Assembly (NCBI GenBank): GCA_937957845.1
Contig: CALGOD010000646.1
Span: 1 to 7,234, forward strand
DNA: 7,234 bases
Reading direction: 5' to 3'
DNA from: an uncultured Nocardiopsis sp.
GTDB lineage: Bacteria; Actinomycetota; Actinomycetes; Streptosporangiales; Streptosporangiaceae
A program made the position numbers and the translations under genes. Of this stretch, positions 1 to 5,773 are shown piece after piece (positions within the stretch are counted from its first letter, which is position 1; each line of letters opens with the position of its first letter). A model generated the notes under the pieces. That model had not been told where the DNA came from, searched no databases, and worked only from the letters and a program-made list of their open reading frames with translations.

Positions 1-819
1 CAGTTCACGGGCAGCCTCGTACAGGCCCATGGCCTGCAGGTCGTTGCCGGCGAAGATGGCCGTGGGCGGGTCCGGCAGCCGGAGCAGTTCACGTCCCTGG
101 TCGCGTCCGTTCTCGACGTGGAAGTCGCCGTAGCGGATCAACTCGGGGTCGGGGGTGAGGCCGGCGGAGTCCAGCGCCGAGGTGTAGCCGTCGATGCGGG
201 CCTTGCTGCACAGGACGTGGCGCGGCCCGCCGATCACACCGATGCGTCGGTGGCCGAGTTCGAGCAGGTGACGGGTGGCGACCAGGCCGCCGTTCCAGTT
301 GGCCGAGCCCACCGAGGGCATGTTGGGGCCCGGGTCTCCCGTGGGGTCGACCACGACGAAGGGGATCCCGCGGGCGGTCAGGCGGGTGCGCTGCTCGGGC
401 GCCAGATCGGAGAAGACCAGGATCGCGGCGGTGGACTGTCGGGCGAGCACGGCCTCGACCCAGTCGTCACGGGGCGTCTGGGCACCGCCGGACTCGGTCA
501 GCACGACGCTGAGGCCTTCGGAGCGCGCCACCCCCTCCACGCCACGGATGACCTCGATCGCCCAGGCGCTGTCGAGCTCGTGGAAGACCAGGTCGATCAT
601 GGAGGAGCGGCCCCCGCCCGGGCCCCGTCGTCGCCGGTAGCCGTGGCGACGGATCAACTCCTCCACACGCGCCCGGGTCTCGCTGGCCACGTCGGCCCGC
701 CCGTTGAGCACCTTGGAGACCGTGGGCACCGAGACGCCTGCGGCTTCCGCAATTTTCGAGATCGTCACCGGCTCCGAGGAGGATGTCCGCGCGGAACCGG
801 GGGTGGGGTCTGCACTCAC
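1..819 (-). CDS. LacI-family transcriptional repressor of the adjacent sugar transporter (3' end outside window)
   Basis: A DNA-binding sugar-responsive repressor; 273 codons are visible, against about 340 in the family, so roughly the last fifth is missing. Reading leftwards from GTG at 819, a disordered 17-residue N-terminus precedes a LacI helix-turn-helix (residues 18-40, TISKIAEAAGVSVPTVSKVL, then NG). The periplasmic-binding-protein-like sensor domain begins near residue 74 (IDLVFHELDSAWAIEVIRG) and includes the family's LGHRRIGVIGG and FAGNDLQAMG segments. The linker (YRRRRGPGGGRSS) lacks the usual hinge-helix pattern with A..L. There is no obvious Shine-Dalgarno; a TAGGAT hexamer 8 bases upstream of the GTG suggests a leaderless transcript. 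It is divergent from a binding-protein-dependent sugar transporter and almost certainly controls it through the TTTCGAAA sites at 926-956. The inducer may be a xylo-oligosaccharide or similar sugar, by analogy with actinomycete BxlR-type regulators; that is inference. Confidence 0.93.
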   Translation of the reverse strand, partial: MSADPTPGSARTSSSEPVTISKIAEAAGVSVPTVSKVLNGRADVASETRARVEELIRRHGYRRRRGPGGGRSSMIDLVFHELDSAWAIEVIRGVEGVARSEGLSVVLTESGGAQTPRDDWVEAVLARQSTAAILVFSDLAPEQRTRLTARGIPFVVVDPTGDPGPNMPSVGSANWNGGLVATRHLLELGHRRIGVIGGPRHVLCSKARIDGYTSALDSAGLTPDPELIRYGDFHVENGRDQGRELLRLPDPPTAIFAGNDLQAMGLYEAAREL

Positions 820-827
820 GATGCCTG

Positions 828-833
828 ATCCTA
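828..833 (-). promoter_or_regulatory. Candidate -10 element (TAGGAT) of the lacI-type gene, leaderless
   Basis: On the minus strand TAGGAT lies 8 bases before the GTG at 819, so transcription would begin at or within a couple of bases of the start codon. This fits the absence of a Shine-Dalgarno and the common leaderless architecture in actinobacteria. No convincing -35 hexamer is visible 16-19 bases upstream, so confidence is low. Confidence 0.35.
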
Positions 834-886
834 CGTGGTTATGAGGTTGTTGTGGAGTTTGGGGTGACTCAGCTCTCACTTGAGTA

Positions 887-915
887 TTGACGCTCCCCGT
901 GTCGCAGCGTACATT
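887..915 (+). promoter_or_regulatory. Housekeeping-sigma promoter of the sugar transporter operon
   Basis: TTGACG at 887-892 and TACATT at 910-915 are separated by exactly 17 bp, a close match to the vegetative sigma consensus (TTGACA / TAnnnT). The predicted transcription start is near 921-923, immediately before the first TTTCGAAA operator and about 46 bases before the lipoprotein start codon. A repressor bound there would block initiation or promoter escape. Confidence 0.7.
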
Positions 916-925
916 CGGGCGCAAA

Positions 926-937
926 TATTTCGAAATA
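926..937. promoter_or_regulatory. Operator 1: 12-bp perfect palindrome TATTTCGAAATA
   Basis: A perfect 12-bp dyad with a central CpG, as in typical LacI-family operators. It sits at about +5 to +16 relative to the predicted transcription start. It shares the TTTCGAAA core (928-935) with operator 2 and is the likely binding site of the divergently encoded LacI-family protein. Confidence 0.75.
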
Positions 938-948
938 CTCTCCGATAG

Positions 949-956
949 TTTCGAAA
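949..956. promoter_or_regulatory. Operator 2: TTTCGAAA, 21 bp from operator 1, abutting the ribosome binding site
   Basis: A second copy of the TTTCGAAA palindrome, with its centre 21 bp (two helical turns) from the centre of operator 1. Two repressor dimers would therefore sit on the same face of the helix. It ends one base before the AGGAG Shine-Dalgarno (958-962) of the lipoprotein gene, which is followed by a 5-base spacer and ATG 968. Confidence 0.7.
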
Positions 957-967
957 GAGGAGTCGCC

Positions 968-2254
968 ATGAGAACCCCCCGCCTGAGCTCCCTCGCCGGA
1001 GCCGCGGCGCTCTGCCTGCTCGCCACCACCGCCTGTTCCGGCGGAGAGGGCGGTGGGGGAGGAGCCGACGACCGCATGCACGTGTGGATGTACCAGGACT
1101 CGCTGGTCGTGGTGCAGGAAGGCGCGGTCGACCGGTTCAACGAGGCCTCCGAGACCGAGGCCGTCATCGACCAGGTGCCCGGTGACAACTACGAGGAGCG
1201 CCTGCGCACCGCGATGGGCTCCAGCGAGCAGCCGGACGTGTTCTTCAACTGGGGCGCGGGCAGCATCGAGCCCTACGTGGAGCAGGACATGCTCCACCCG
1301 CTGGACGACCTGCTGGCCGAGGACCCCGAGCTGGCGGAGGCCTTCATCCCCTCCATCCTGGAGTCCGGCAAGGTGGACGGGGTCCAGTACGGGATCCCCC
1401 TGCGCGGCACGCAGCCGGTCATGATCTTCTACAACAACGCCGTGTTCGAGGATGTCGGCGTCGAGCCCCCGGAGACCTGGGAGGACATTCTGGACCTGAT
1501 CGACGCCTTCACGGAGGAGGACGTCATCCCCTTCGCCCTGGCCGGAGGCGACCCCTGGACCGAGCAGATGTGGCTGCAGTACCTGGTGGACCGCATCGGC
1601 GGCCCCGAGGTGTTCGCCCGCATCCACGGGGGCGACTCCGAGGGCTGGCGTGACCCGGCCGTGCTGGAGGCCGCCGAGATGGTCCAGGACCTGGTGGATC
1701 GGGGCGCCTTCGGGGACGCCTACGCTTCGGTGAAGTACACCGAGGGCGGGGCCTCCACCCTGCTGTCCGAAGGTCGGGCCGCCATGCACCTGATGGGCTC
1801 GTGGGAGTACTCCACGCACCTGGACCAGGCGCGTGAGTTCGCCGAGAACGACCTGGGATACGTGGAGTTCCCGGCCATCCCCGGTGGTACGGGCGACCCC
1901 GCCAACGTGGTCGGCAACCCGACCAACTACTTCTCGGTCACGGCCGAGAGCGAGCACGTGGAGGCGGCGCTGGAGTTCTTGAAGTACACGTCGCAGGAGG
2001 AGTACGTGGCCGACATGGTCGAGAACGGCGAGGTGCCCACCACCGCCAACGCCGAGGAGGCGGTGGCCGACAGCCCCAACCCCGAGTTCGCCGTCTTCCA
2101 GTACGAGATGGTGCGCGACGCTCCGCACTTCCAGTTGTCCTGGGACCAGGCGCTCCCGCCGAACGTGGCCACGCCGATGGTCACCGAGATCGAGTCCCTG
2201 TTCAACGGCCAGATCACGCCCGAGCAGTTCGTCGACGCTCTGGCGGCCCTGTGA
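968..2254 (+). CDS. ABC transporter sugar-binding lipoprotein (family 1 solute-binding protein)
   Basis: The extracellular, membrane-anchored receptor that captures a sugar or oligosaccharide and delivers it to the two permeases encoded downstream. The 428-residue protein starts at ATG 968, chosen because AGGAG lies 5 bases upstream and a lipoprotein signal follows: basic MRTPR, hydrophobic core, then TTAC with Cys23 as lipidation site, and a Gly-rich linker. An in-frame TTG at 887 is the promoter -35, not a start. The mature part has family-1 features: FNEASETEAVIDQVPGDNYE in the first lobe, YGIPLRGTQPVMIFYNNAVFEDVGVEPPETWED at about 138-170, and the ligand-lobe segment LSEGRAAMHLMGSWEYS near 265-280. 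It is strongly acidic. It heads the operon and is controlled by the twin TTTCGAAA operators. Substrate is not proven; xylobiose or related oligosaccharides are plausible from the regulator and operator type. Confidence 0.95.
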   Translation: MRTPRLSSLAGAAALCLLATTACSGGEGGGGGADDRMHVWMYQDSLVVVQEGAVDRFNEASETEAVIDQVPGDNYEERLRTAMGSSEQPDVFFNWGAGSIEPYVEQDMLHPLDDLLAEDPELAEAFIPSILESGKVDGVQYGIPLRGTQPVMIFYNNAVFEDVGVEPPETWEDILDLIDAFTEEDVIPFALAGGDPWTEQMWLQYLVDRIGGPEVFARIHGGDSEGWRDPAVLEAAEMVQDLVDRGAFGDAYASVKYTEGGASTLLSEGRAAMHLMGSWEYSTHLDQAREFAENDLGYVEFPAIPGGTGDPANVVGNPTNYFSVTAESEHVEAALEFLKYTSQEEYVADMVENGEVPTTANAEEAVADSPNPEFAVFQYEMVRDAPHFQLSWDQALPPNVATPMVTEIESLFNGQITPEQFVDALAAL

Positions 2255-3267
2255 CCAGCGGTACCAGCAGCCCGGTCACCGGTGGCGCCGCTCGCAGCGG
2301 TCCGGCCACCGGTGGTACCGGCACCGGGGGCGCCGGTGTCGGCGCCCCCGCCGGTGGCCCGCGCGGCAGGTCCGCGCGGGCCACCGGCCCCCGCACCGGA
2401 CGGCCGAGTGCGGTGTGGGCGGTGCCCGGACTGCTGTACTTCGGGATCTTCGCCGCTCTGCCGATGGTGCTGGTGGCCTACCTGTCCCTGACGTCCTGGG
2501 GCGGACTGGGTTCGCCGGAGTTCATCGGTCTGCAGAACTGGACGCGGCTCGTCAACGACCCGCTGATGCACCGGGCCATCTGGTTGAGCCTGCTGCTGAC
2601 CGTCCTGACCTGGGCCGTGCAGACGCCCATCAGTCTGCTGCTGGGCGTGTGGGCCGCCGGCCCGCAACGCAACAGGGCGGTGCTCTCGGCGCTGTTCTTC
2701 CTGCCGCTGCTACTGTCCTCGGCGGCGATCGCGATCATCTGGCGCGCCCTGCTCGATCCCAACTTCGGCCCGCTGGCCTGGCTGGGACCGGTGCTGGGAC
2801 TGCCCACGGTCAACCTGTTGGGCGGCTCCAACAGCGCCTTCCTGGTGATCGTCTTCGTCAGCTCCTGGCAGTTCATCCCACTGCACATGCTGCTCTACCA
2901 GGGCGGTGCGCGGCAGATCCCGGCATCGCTCTACCAGGCCGCGGAGATCGACGGCGCCGGACGGCTTCGGGCGTTCTGGCACATCACGCTGCCGCAGTTG
3001 CGGCACACCATCACCACCTCCTCGGTGCTGATGGTGGTGGGCGCGCTGACCTACTTCGAAACGGTGCTGATCCTGACCAACGGCGGTCCCGGCACCGACA
3101 CCACCATCGTCCCCTTCCTGATGTACCGGGCCGGTTTCCGTAGCTGGGAGCTGGGTTACGCCAGCGCCGTCGCGTTCACCCTGGTGGTGGTGGCGACACT
3201 GGTCGCCCTGCTGCTGGTGCGCTTCACCGGTTTCGGCTCCATGCGCAGCACCAAGGAGGGCTTGTGA
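2251..3267 (+). CDS. ABC sugar transporter permease, MalF-type
   Basis: An inner-membrane subunit that, with the MalG-type partner, forms the sugar channel. It has 338 residues. The GTG start overlaps the lipoprotein stop (GTGA), implying translational coupling. Residues 1-52 are a low-complexity Gly/Ala/Thr/Pro/Arg extension with no predicted structure. TM1 begins at VWAVPGLLYFGIFAALP (55-71), and further hydrophobic segments lie near 109-133, 145-164, 195-216, 255-275 and 305-324, the usual six. The cytoplasmic EAA loop (228-250, YQAAEIDGAG then ITLPQL) contacts the ATPase, and NGGPGTDT (277-284) is the conserved periplasmic/P-loop-side motif of MalF-type permeases. The extension is encoded by DNA made of two perfect inverted repeats (2325-2388). 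Alternative in-frame GTGs at 2413 and 2422 would remove it and leave the hairpins intercistronic, but they lack a Shine-Dalgarno. Confidence 0.94.
   Translation: MTSGTSSPVTGGAARSGPATGGTGTGGAGVGAPAGGPRGRSARATGPRTGRPSAVWAVPGLLYFGIFAALPMVLVAYLSLTSWGGLGSPEFIGLQNWTRLVNDPLMHRAIWLSLLLTVLTWAVQTPISLLLGVWAAGPQRNRAVLSALFFLPLLLSSAAIAIIWRALLDPNFGPLAWLGPVLGLPTVNLLGGSNSAFLVIVFVSSWQFIPLHMLLYQGGARQIPASLYQAAEIDGAGRLRAFWHITLPQLRHTITTSSVLMVVGALTYFETVLILTNGGPGTDTTIVPFLMYRAGFRSWELGYASAVAFTLVVVATLVALLLVRFTGFGSMRSTKEGL
2325..2350 (+). repeat. Perfect inverted repeat, 11-bp stem with GTGT loop
   Basis: Arms 2325-2335 (CGGGGGCGCCG) and 2340-2350 (CGGCGCCCCCG) are exact reverse complements around a 4-base loop. It starts 74 bases into the first permease frame. 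All pairs are G-C, so the RNA hairpin would be extremely stable. It shares its last base with the next, larger hairpin. Confidence 0.85.
2350..2388 (+). repeat. Perfect inverted repeat, 17-bp stem with CAGGT loop
   Basis: Arms 2350-2366 (GCCGGTGGCCCGCGCGG) and 2372-2388 (CCGCGCGGGCCACCGGC) are exact reverse complements with a 5-base loop. No T-run follows, so it is not a classical intrinsic terminator. Its position after the lipoprotein gene fits a 3'-end-protecting or attenuating stem-loop like those between binding-protein and permease genes in other ABC operons (for example malE-malF). The role is inferred. Confidence 0.85.
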
Positions 3268-4178
3268 CCGTCCGTCTCGCCGAGGGCCCCTCCGGGTCTC
3301 CCGCCCGACAGCGCCCCGGCCCTGCCCGCACCGGACCGACCCCGACCCGCGGAAGGTCCAAGCGCGACCGCCCCAACGTCCTGGCCGGAATGGGCGTCGC
3401 GCTGTGGCTGGTGATCGTGGCGCTGCCGCTGTACGCGCTGCTGATAGCCACGGTGCAGCGCGCCGAGAACTACACCTCCTCGGGGCCGTTCACCCCGCCG
3501 ACCGATCCGACCCTGGGCAACTACTGGAGGGCGATCGAGAACGGACTGCTCGGGTTCGTCCTCAACACCGCGATCGTCACCGCCGCCGTGGTGGCGATCG
3601 TGGTGGCGCTGGCCTCCATGACGGGTTTCGCCATCGTGCGCTCGCGCACCCGGTGGACCACGGGCGTGTTCCGCGTGTTCCTGCTGGGGCTGGCGATCCC
3701 GTCACAGGCGGTGATCGTACCGGTGTACCTGATCATCGTGCAGCTGGGGTTGTACGACACGTTGACCGCGATCGTGTTGCCCACCGCGGCCTTCGCCCTG
3801 CCGGTGTGCGTACTGATCCTGGTGGGGTCCATGCGCGACATCTCCGAGGAGCTGTACGAGGCCATGGCGTTGGACGGCGCGGGGTCGGTGCGCACCTTCC
3901 TGCAGTTGGTGGTGCCGATGTCGCGTTCGGGTCTGAGCACCATCGCCGTGTACGCGGCGCTCCAGGCCTGGAACGGGTTCCTGTTCCCGCTGATCCTGAC
4001 CCAGTCGCCGGACAAGCGGCTGATCACCATGGGACTGTTCGAGTTCCAGGGCCAGTACCGGATCGACATCCCCGGTCTGCTGGCGGCGGTGGTGCTCTCG
4101 ACCGTGCCGCTGTTCCTGGTGTACCTTTTCGCGCGTCGTTCCTTGGTCCAGGGAATGATGGGGGTCGGAGGCAAGTAA
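3264..4178 (+). CDS. ABC sugar transporter permease, MalG-type
   Basis: The second inner-membrane channel subunit of the transporter. It has 304 residues. The GTG overlaps the preceding stop (GTGA) and has a strong Shine-Dalgarno, AAGGAGG at 3253-3259, four bases upstream. A basic, proline-rich cytoplasmic N-terminus (1-38) leads into TM1 (about 42-64). More hydrophobic segments lie near 97-125, 136-162, 166-189, 222-245 and 268-290. The EAA motif is at 198-218 (YEAMALDGAG, then LQLVVP), with AWNGFLFPLILTQS following at 235-248 as in other MalG-type subunits. No ATP-binding subunit gene follows; in actinomycetes one MsiK-type ATPase commonly energises several such transporters, which is the likely arrangement here (inference). 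Confidence 0.95.
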   Translation: MTVRLAEGPSGSPARQRPGPARTGPTPTRGRSKRDRPNVLAGMGVALWLVIVALPLYALLIATVQRAENYTSSGPFTPPTDPTLGNYWRAIENGLLGFVLNTAIVTAAVVAIVVALASMTGFAIVRSRTRWTTGVFRVFLLGLAIPSQAVIVPVYLIIVQLGLYDTLTAIVLPTAAFALPVCVLILVGSMRDISEELYEAMALDGAGSVRTFLQLVVPMSRSGLSTIAVYAALQAWNGFLFPLILTQSPDKRLITMGLFEFQGQYRIDIPGLLAAVVLSTVPLFLVYLFARRSLVQGMMGVGGK

Positions 4179-4237
4179 CTCCCCTCACTCCTCCGGCGGC
4201 CGCGACCGCGCACACTCCCCCGCGGTTCCCCACAGCA

Positions 4238-4289
4238 CTCGGTGCCCGCCCTCCATCAGGGTTTCACTCCCCGGAAGGTGGGCACCGGG
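4238..4289 (+). terminator. Candidate stem-loop between transporter operon and the next gene cluster
   Basis: Bases 4238-4250 pair with 4277-4289 over 13 positions, 11 Watson-Crick (core CGGTGCCC / GGGCACCG) and two G-T. The loop is 26 bases. It starts 60 bases after the MalG-type stop and ends 33 bases before the cyclohydrolase start. It could terminate the transporter transcript or act in the leader of the next gene. There is no T-run. I see no FMN-riboswitch (RFN) core sequence and no clear promoter in 4179-4322. Confidence 0.35.
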
Positions 4290-4322
4290 CGTGTGTGGCC
4301 GCTGTCACGCGGGAGGGGATGG

Positions 4323-4952
4323 ATGAGCGAACAGAGCATGGACCCGAATGCCGTGGCCGAATCGGTGTTGGCGACCCGGCGGGGGACGTTCCGCATGGTG
4401 GCCTTCCGAGACCGGGAAGACGGCCAGGAGCATGTGGCCCTGGTGTTCGGGGACGTCCACGAGGCCGAGGACGTGCTGGTCCGCGCGCACTCGGAGTGCC
4501 TGACGGGGGACGCGTTCGCCGCGTTGCGCTGCGAGTGCGGGGACCAGCTGGAGGCGGCCCTGGAGGCGGTCGTGCGTGAGGGCAGGGGTGTTCTGGTCTA
4601 CCTGCGCGGCCACGAGGGGCGGGGGATCGGCCTGGTGGACAAGGTGCGCACGCTCGCTCTGCAGGACCGGCTGGGCCTGGACACCGTGGACTCGGCGACC
4701 GAGCTCGGCCTGCCGGTGGACACGCGCGACTACGGCCCGGCGGCGCGCGTGCTGCTGTACCTGGGGGTGCGGTCGGTGCGGCTGATGTCCAACAATCCCG
4801 ACAAACTGCGCGCCTTGGAGGAGCACGGGATCAAGGTCGTGAGCCGGGTTCCGCTGCTGATGCCCGCCCGGGTGGAGAACATCGCCTACCTGACCGCCAA
4901 GCGCGACAGGCTGGGCCACGATCTGCCGCACCTGGACGGGTCACGTGGATGA
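4323..4952 (+). CDS. GTP cyclohydrolase II homologue with Tyr-to-Leu change in the active site
   Basis: A cytosolic zinc enzyme acting on GTP; classical RibA opens the imidazole ring, releases formate and pyrophosphate and starts riboflavin synthesis. It has 209 residues. ATG 4323 follows GGGAGGGG (4311-4318) and aligns with the family N-terminus; a GTG at 4242 would add 27 unrelated residues. Zinc ligands Cys59, Cys70 and Cys72 lie in HSECLTGDAFAALRCECG. EGRGIGL (98-104), the nucleophile Arg135 (DTRD), SNNPDK (156-161) and the C-terminal Y189-LTAKRDRLGHDL are intact. At the site of E. coli Tyr105 this protein has Leu111 (codon 4653-4655). As I recall, the S. coelicolor paralogue SCO6655, with Met there, yields only the formylated intermediate FAPy. 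I therefore infer a specialised cyclohydrolase, not housekeeping RibA; no ribB/ribE/ribH genes are adjacent. Confidence 0.92.
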   Translation: MSEQSMDPNAVAESVLATRRGTFRMVAFRDREDGQEHVALVFGDVHEAEDVLVRAHSECLTGDAFAALRCECGDQLEAALEAVVREGRGVLVYLRGHEGRGIGLVDKVRTLALQDRLGLDTVDSATELGLPVDTRDYGPAARVLLYLGVRSVRLMSNNPDKLRALEEHGIKVVSRVPLLMPARVENIAYLTAKRDRLGHDLPHLDGSRG

Positions 4953-5649
4953 CCGTCCGGTCCTGGCCGCCGGCGCGTGCGCGCAGGCGGTCGTCCTGGC
5001 GGTTCTCGCGTCGACGGTGGGCCTTGGCGTGGCCGGCTGGACGGCCGGCACCGTCTACCTGGTGCTGGGAGTCACGGTGTTGGCGTGGGCGGCGCACCGG
5101 GCGGGACCGCACACGTTGGGTCCCGCCGATCTGGTGACGCTCTGCCGGGCGTTGCTCATCGGCGCGGTGACCGCGCTGGTGGCCGACGGCGGACACGTGT
5201 GGCCGGTGGTGGCACTGGCGTCGGCGGCCCTGGTACTCGACCTGGTGGACGGGCCGGTGGCCCGCGGCACCCGCACCGCTTCCCCTTTCGGGGCGCGCTT
5301 CGACATGGAGGCCGACGCCTTCCTACTCCTGGTGTTGAGCGTGCACGCGGCCTTCCTCCTGGGCCCGTGGGTGGTGGCGATCGGCGCGATGCGGTACGTG
5401 TTCGCGCTCGCCGGTCGGACGGCACCGTGGCTGCGCGCCCCGCTGCCGCCCAGCCGGGCGCGCAGGGTCGTGGCGGGGGTGCAGGGGGCGGCCCTGGTGG
5501 TGGCCTCCTCACAGGTGCTCGCCCCGTGGGGGGCGGTGGCCGTGACCGGTGGGGCGCTGGCCGCCCTGGTGTGGTCGTTCGGCCGTGACGCCGTGGGCCT
5601 GTGGCGTGACCGCGGAGGCGTCCCGGTCCCCGCCGCCACCGGCGGATGA
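4945..5649 (+). CDS. CDP-alcohol phosphatidyltransferase-family membrane protein
   Basis: An integral membrane enzyme of the family that transfers a phospho-alcohol group from a CDP-linked donor to an alcohol; donor and acceptor here are unknown. It has 234 residues. The GTG start overlaps the end of the cyclohydrolase gene by 8 bases, arguing for coupled expression. The signature D-x2-D-G-x2-A-R-x8-G-x3-D-x3-D is complete at 99-124 (DLVDGPVAR, then GARFDMEAD), so all four metal-binding aspartates (99, 102, 120, 124) are present. The conserved lead-in DLVTLCRALL is at 62-71. Two N-terminal hydrophobic segments (about 10-30 and 33-50) precede the domain, and others lie near 70-98, 124-147 and 173-206. 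Its place in a cluster of pterin/pyrimidine-type enzymes is unusual for a phospholipid enzyme and suggests an unorthodox substrate. Confidence 0.88.
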   Translation: MDDRPVLAAGACAQAVVLAVLASTVGLGVAGWTAGTVYLVLGVTVLAWAAHRAGPHTLGPADLVTLCRALLIGAVTALVADGGHVWPVVALASAALVLDLVDGPVARGTRTASPFGARFDMEADAFLLLVLSVHAAFLLGPWVVAIGAMRYVFALAGRTAPWLRAPLPPSRARRVVAGVQGAALVVASSQVLAPWGAVAVTGGALAALVWSFGRDAVGLWRDRGGVPVPAATGG

Positions 5650-5733
5650 GCGGGCGAAGCGGGCCGGGTACGCCGCGGCGGGAAGGGGCCTTCGTCGCGC
5701 CCGACCGTCCCGCACACGGGTAGGTCTTCGACG

Positions 5734-5754
5734 GCGGCCGGCGACGACGGCCGC
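5734..5754 (+). repeat. Small perfect hairpin upstream of the dehydrogenase gene
   Basis: GCGGCCG (5734-5740) and CGGCCGC (5748-5754) form a 7-bp stem with a 7-base loop, within the 124-base spacer 5650-5773 and ten bases before the GAGGGGGAG ribosome binding site (5764-5772). In sequence this GC-rich the match could be chance. No promoter hexamers are visible in the spacer. Confidence 0.3.
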
Positions 5755-5773
5755 AACGTGAACGAGGGGGAGT

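Noticed and set aside
118..828. Plus-strand open frame across the repressor gene
   Set aside because: No family features; the minus strand shows a clean LacI-type protein with helix-turn-helix and sensor motifs.
867..885. Inverted repeat ACTCA...TGAGT upstream of the transporter promoter
   Set aside because: Only 5-bp arms, with no second copy and no link to a known operator; consistent with chance.
887..967. Upstream TTG start for the lipoprotein
   Set aside because: It coincides with the -35 hexamer, adds 27 residues before a complete signal peptide, and lies upstream of the predicted transcription start.
869..2128. Long open frame on the minus strand opposite the lipoprotein gene (419 codons)
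   Set aside because: The translation is a His/Val/Gly/Leu-rich antisense product with no recognisable domain. It is typical of the open complementary frame in high-GC coding DNA, and the opposite strand encodes a clear lipoprotein.
4251..4280. Possible FMN riboswitch before the RibA-type gene
   Set aside because: The conserved RFN core (GGGTGAAATTCCC-like segment and partners) is absent on either strand, and the 144-base gap is too short for a full element with expression platform.
4242..4322. GTG start 27 codons upstream for the cyclohydrolase
   Set aside because: It lies within the intergenic stem-loop, lacks a Shine-Dalgarno and adds sequence not found in the family; ATG 4323 has a good ribosome binding site.
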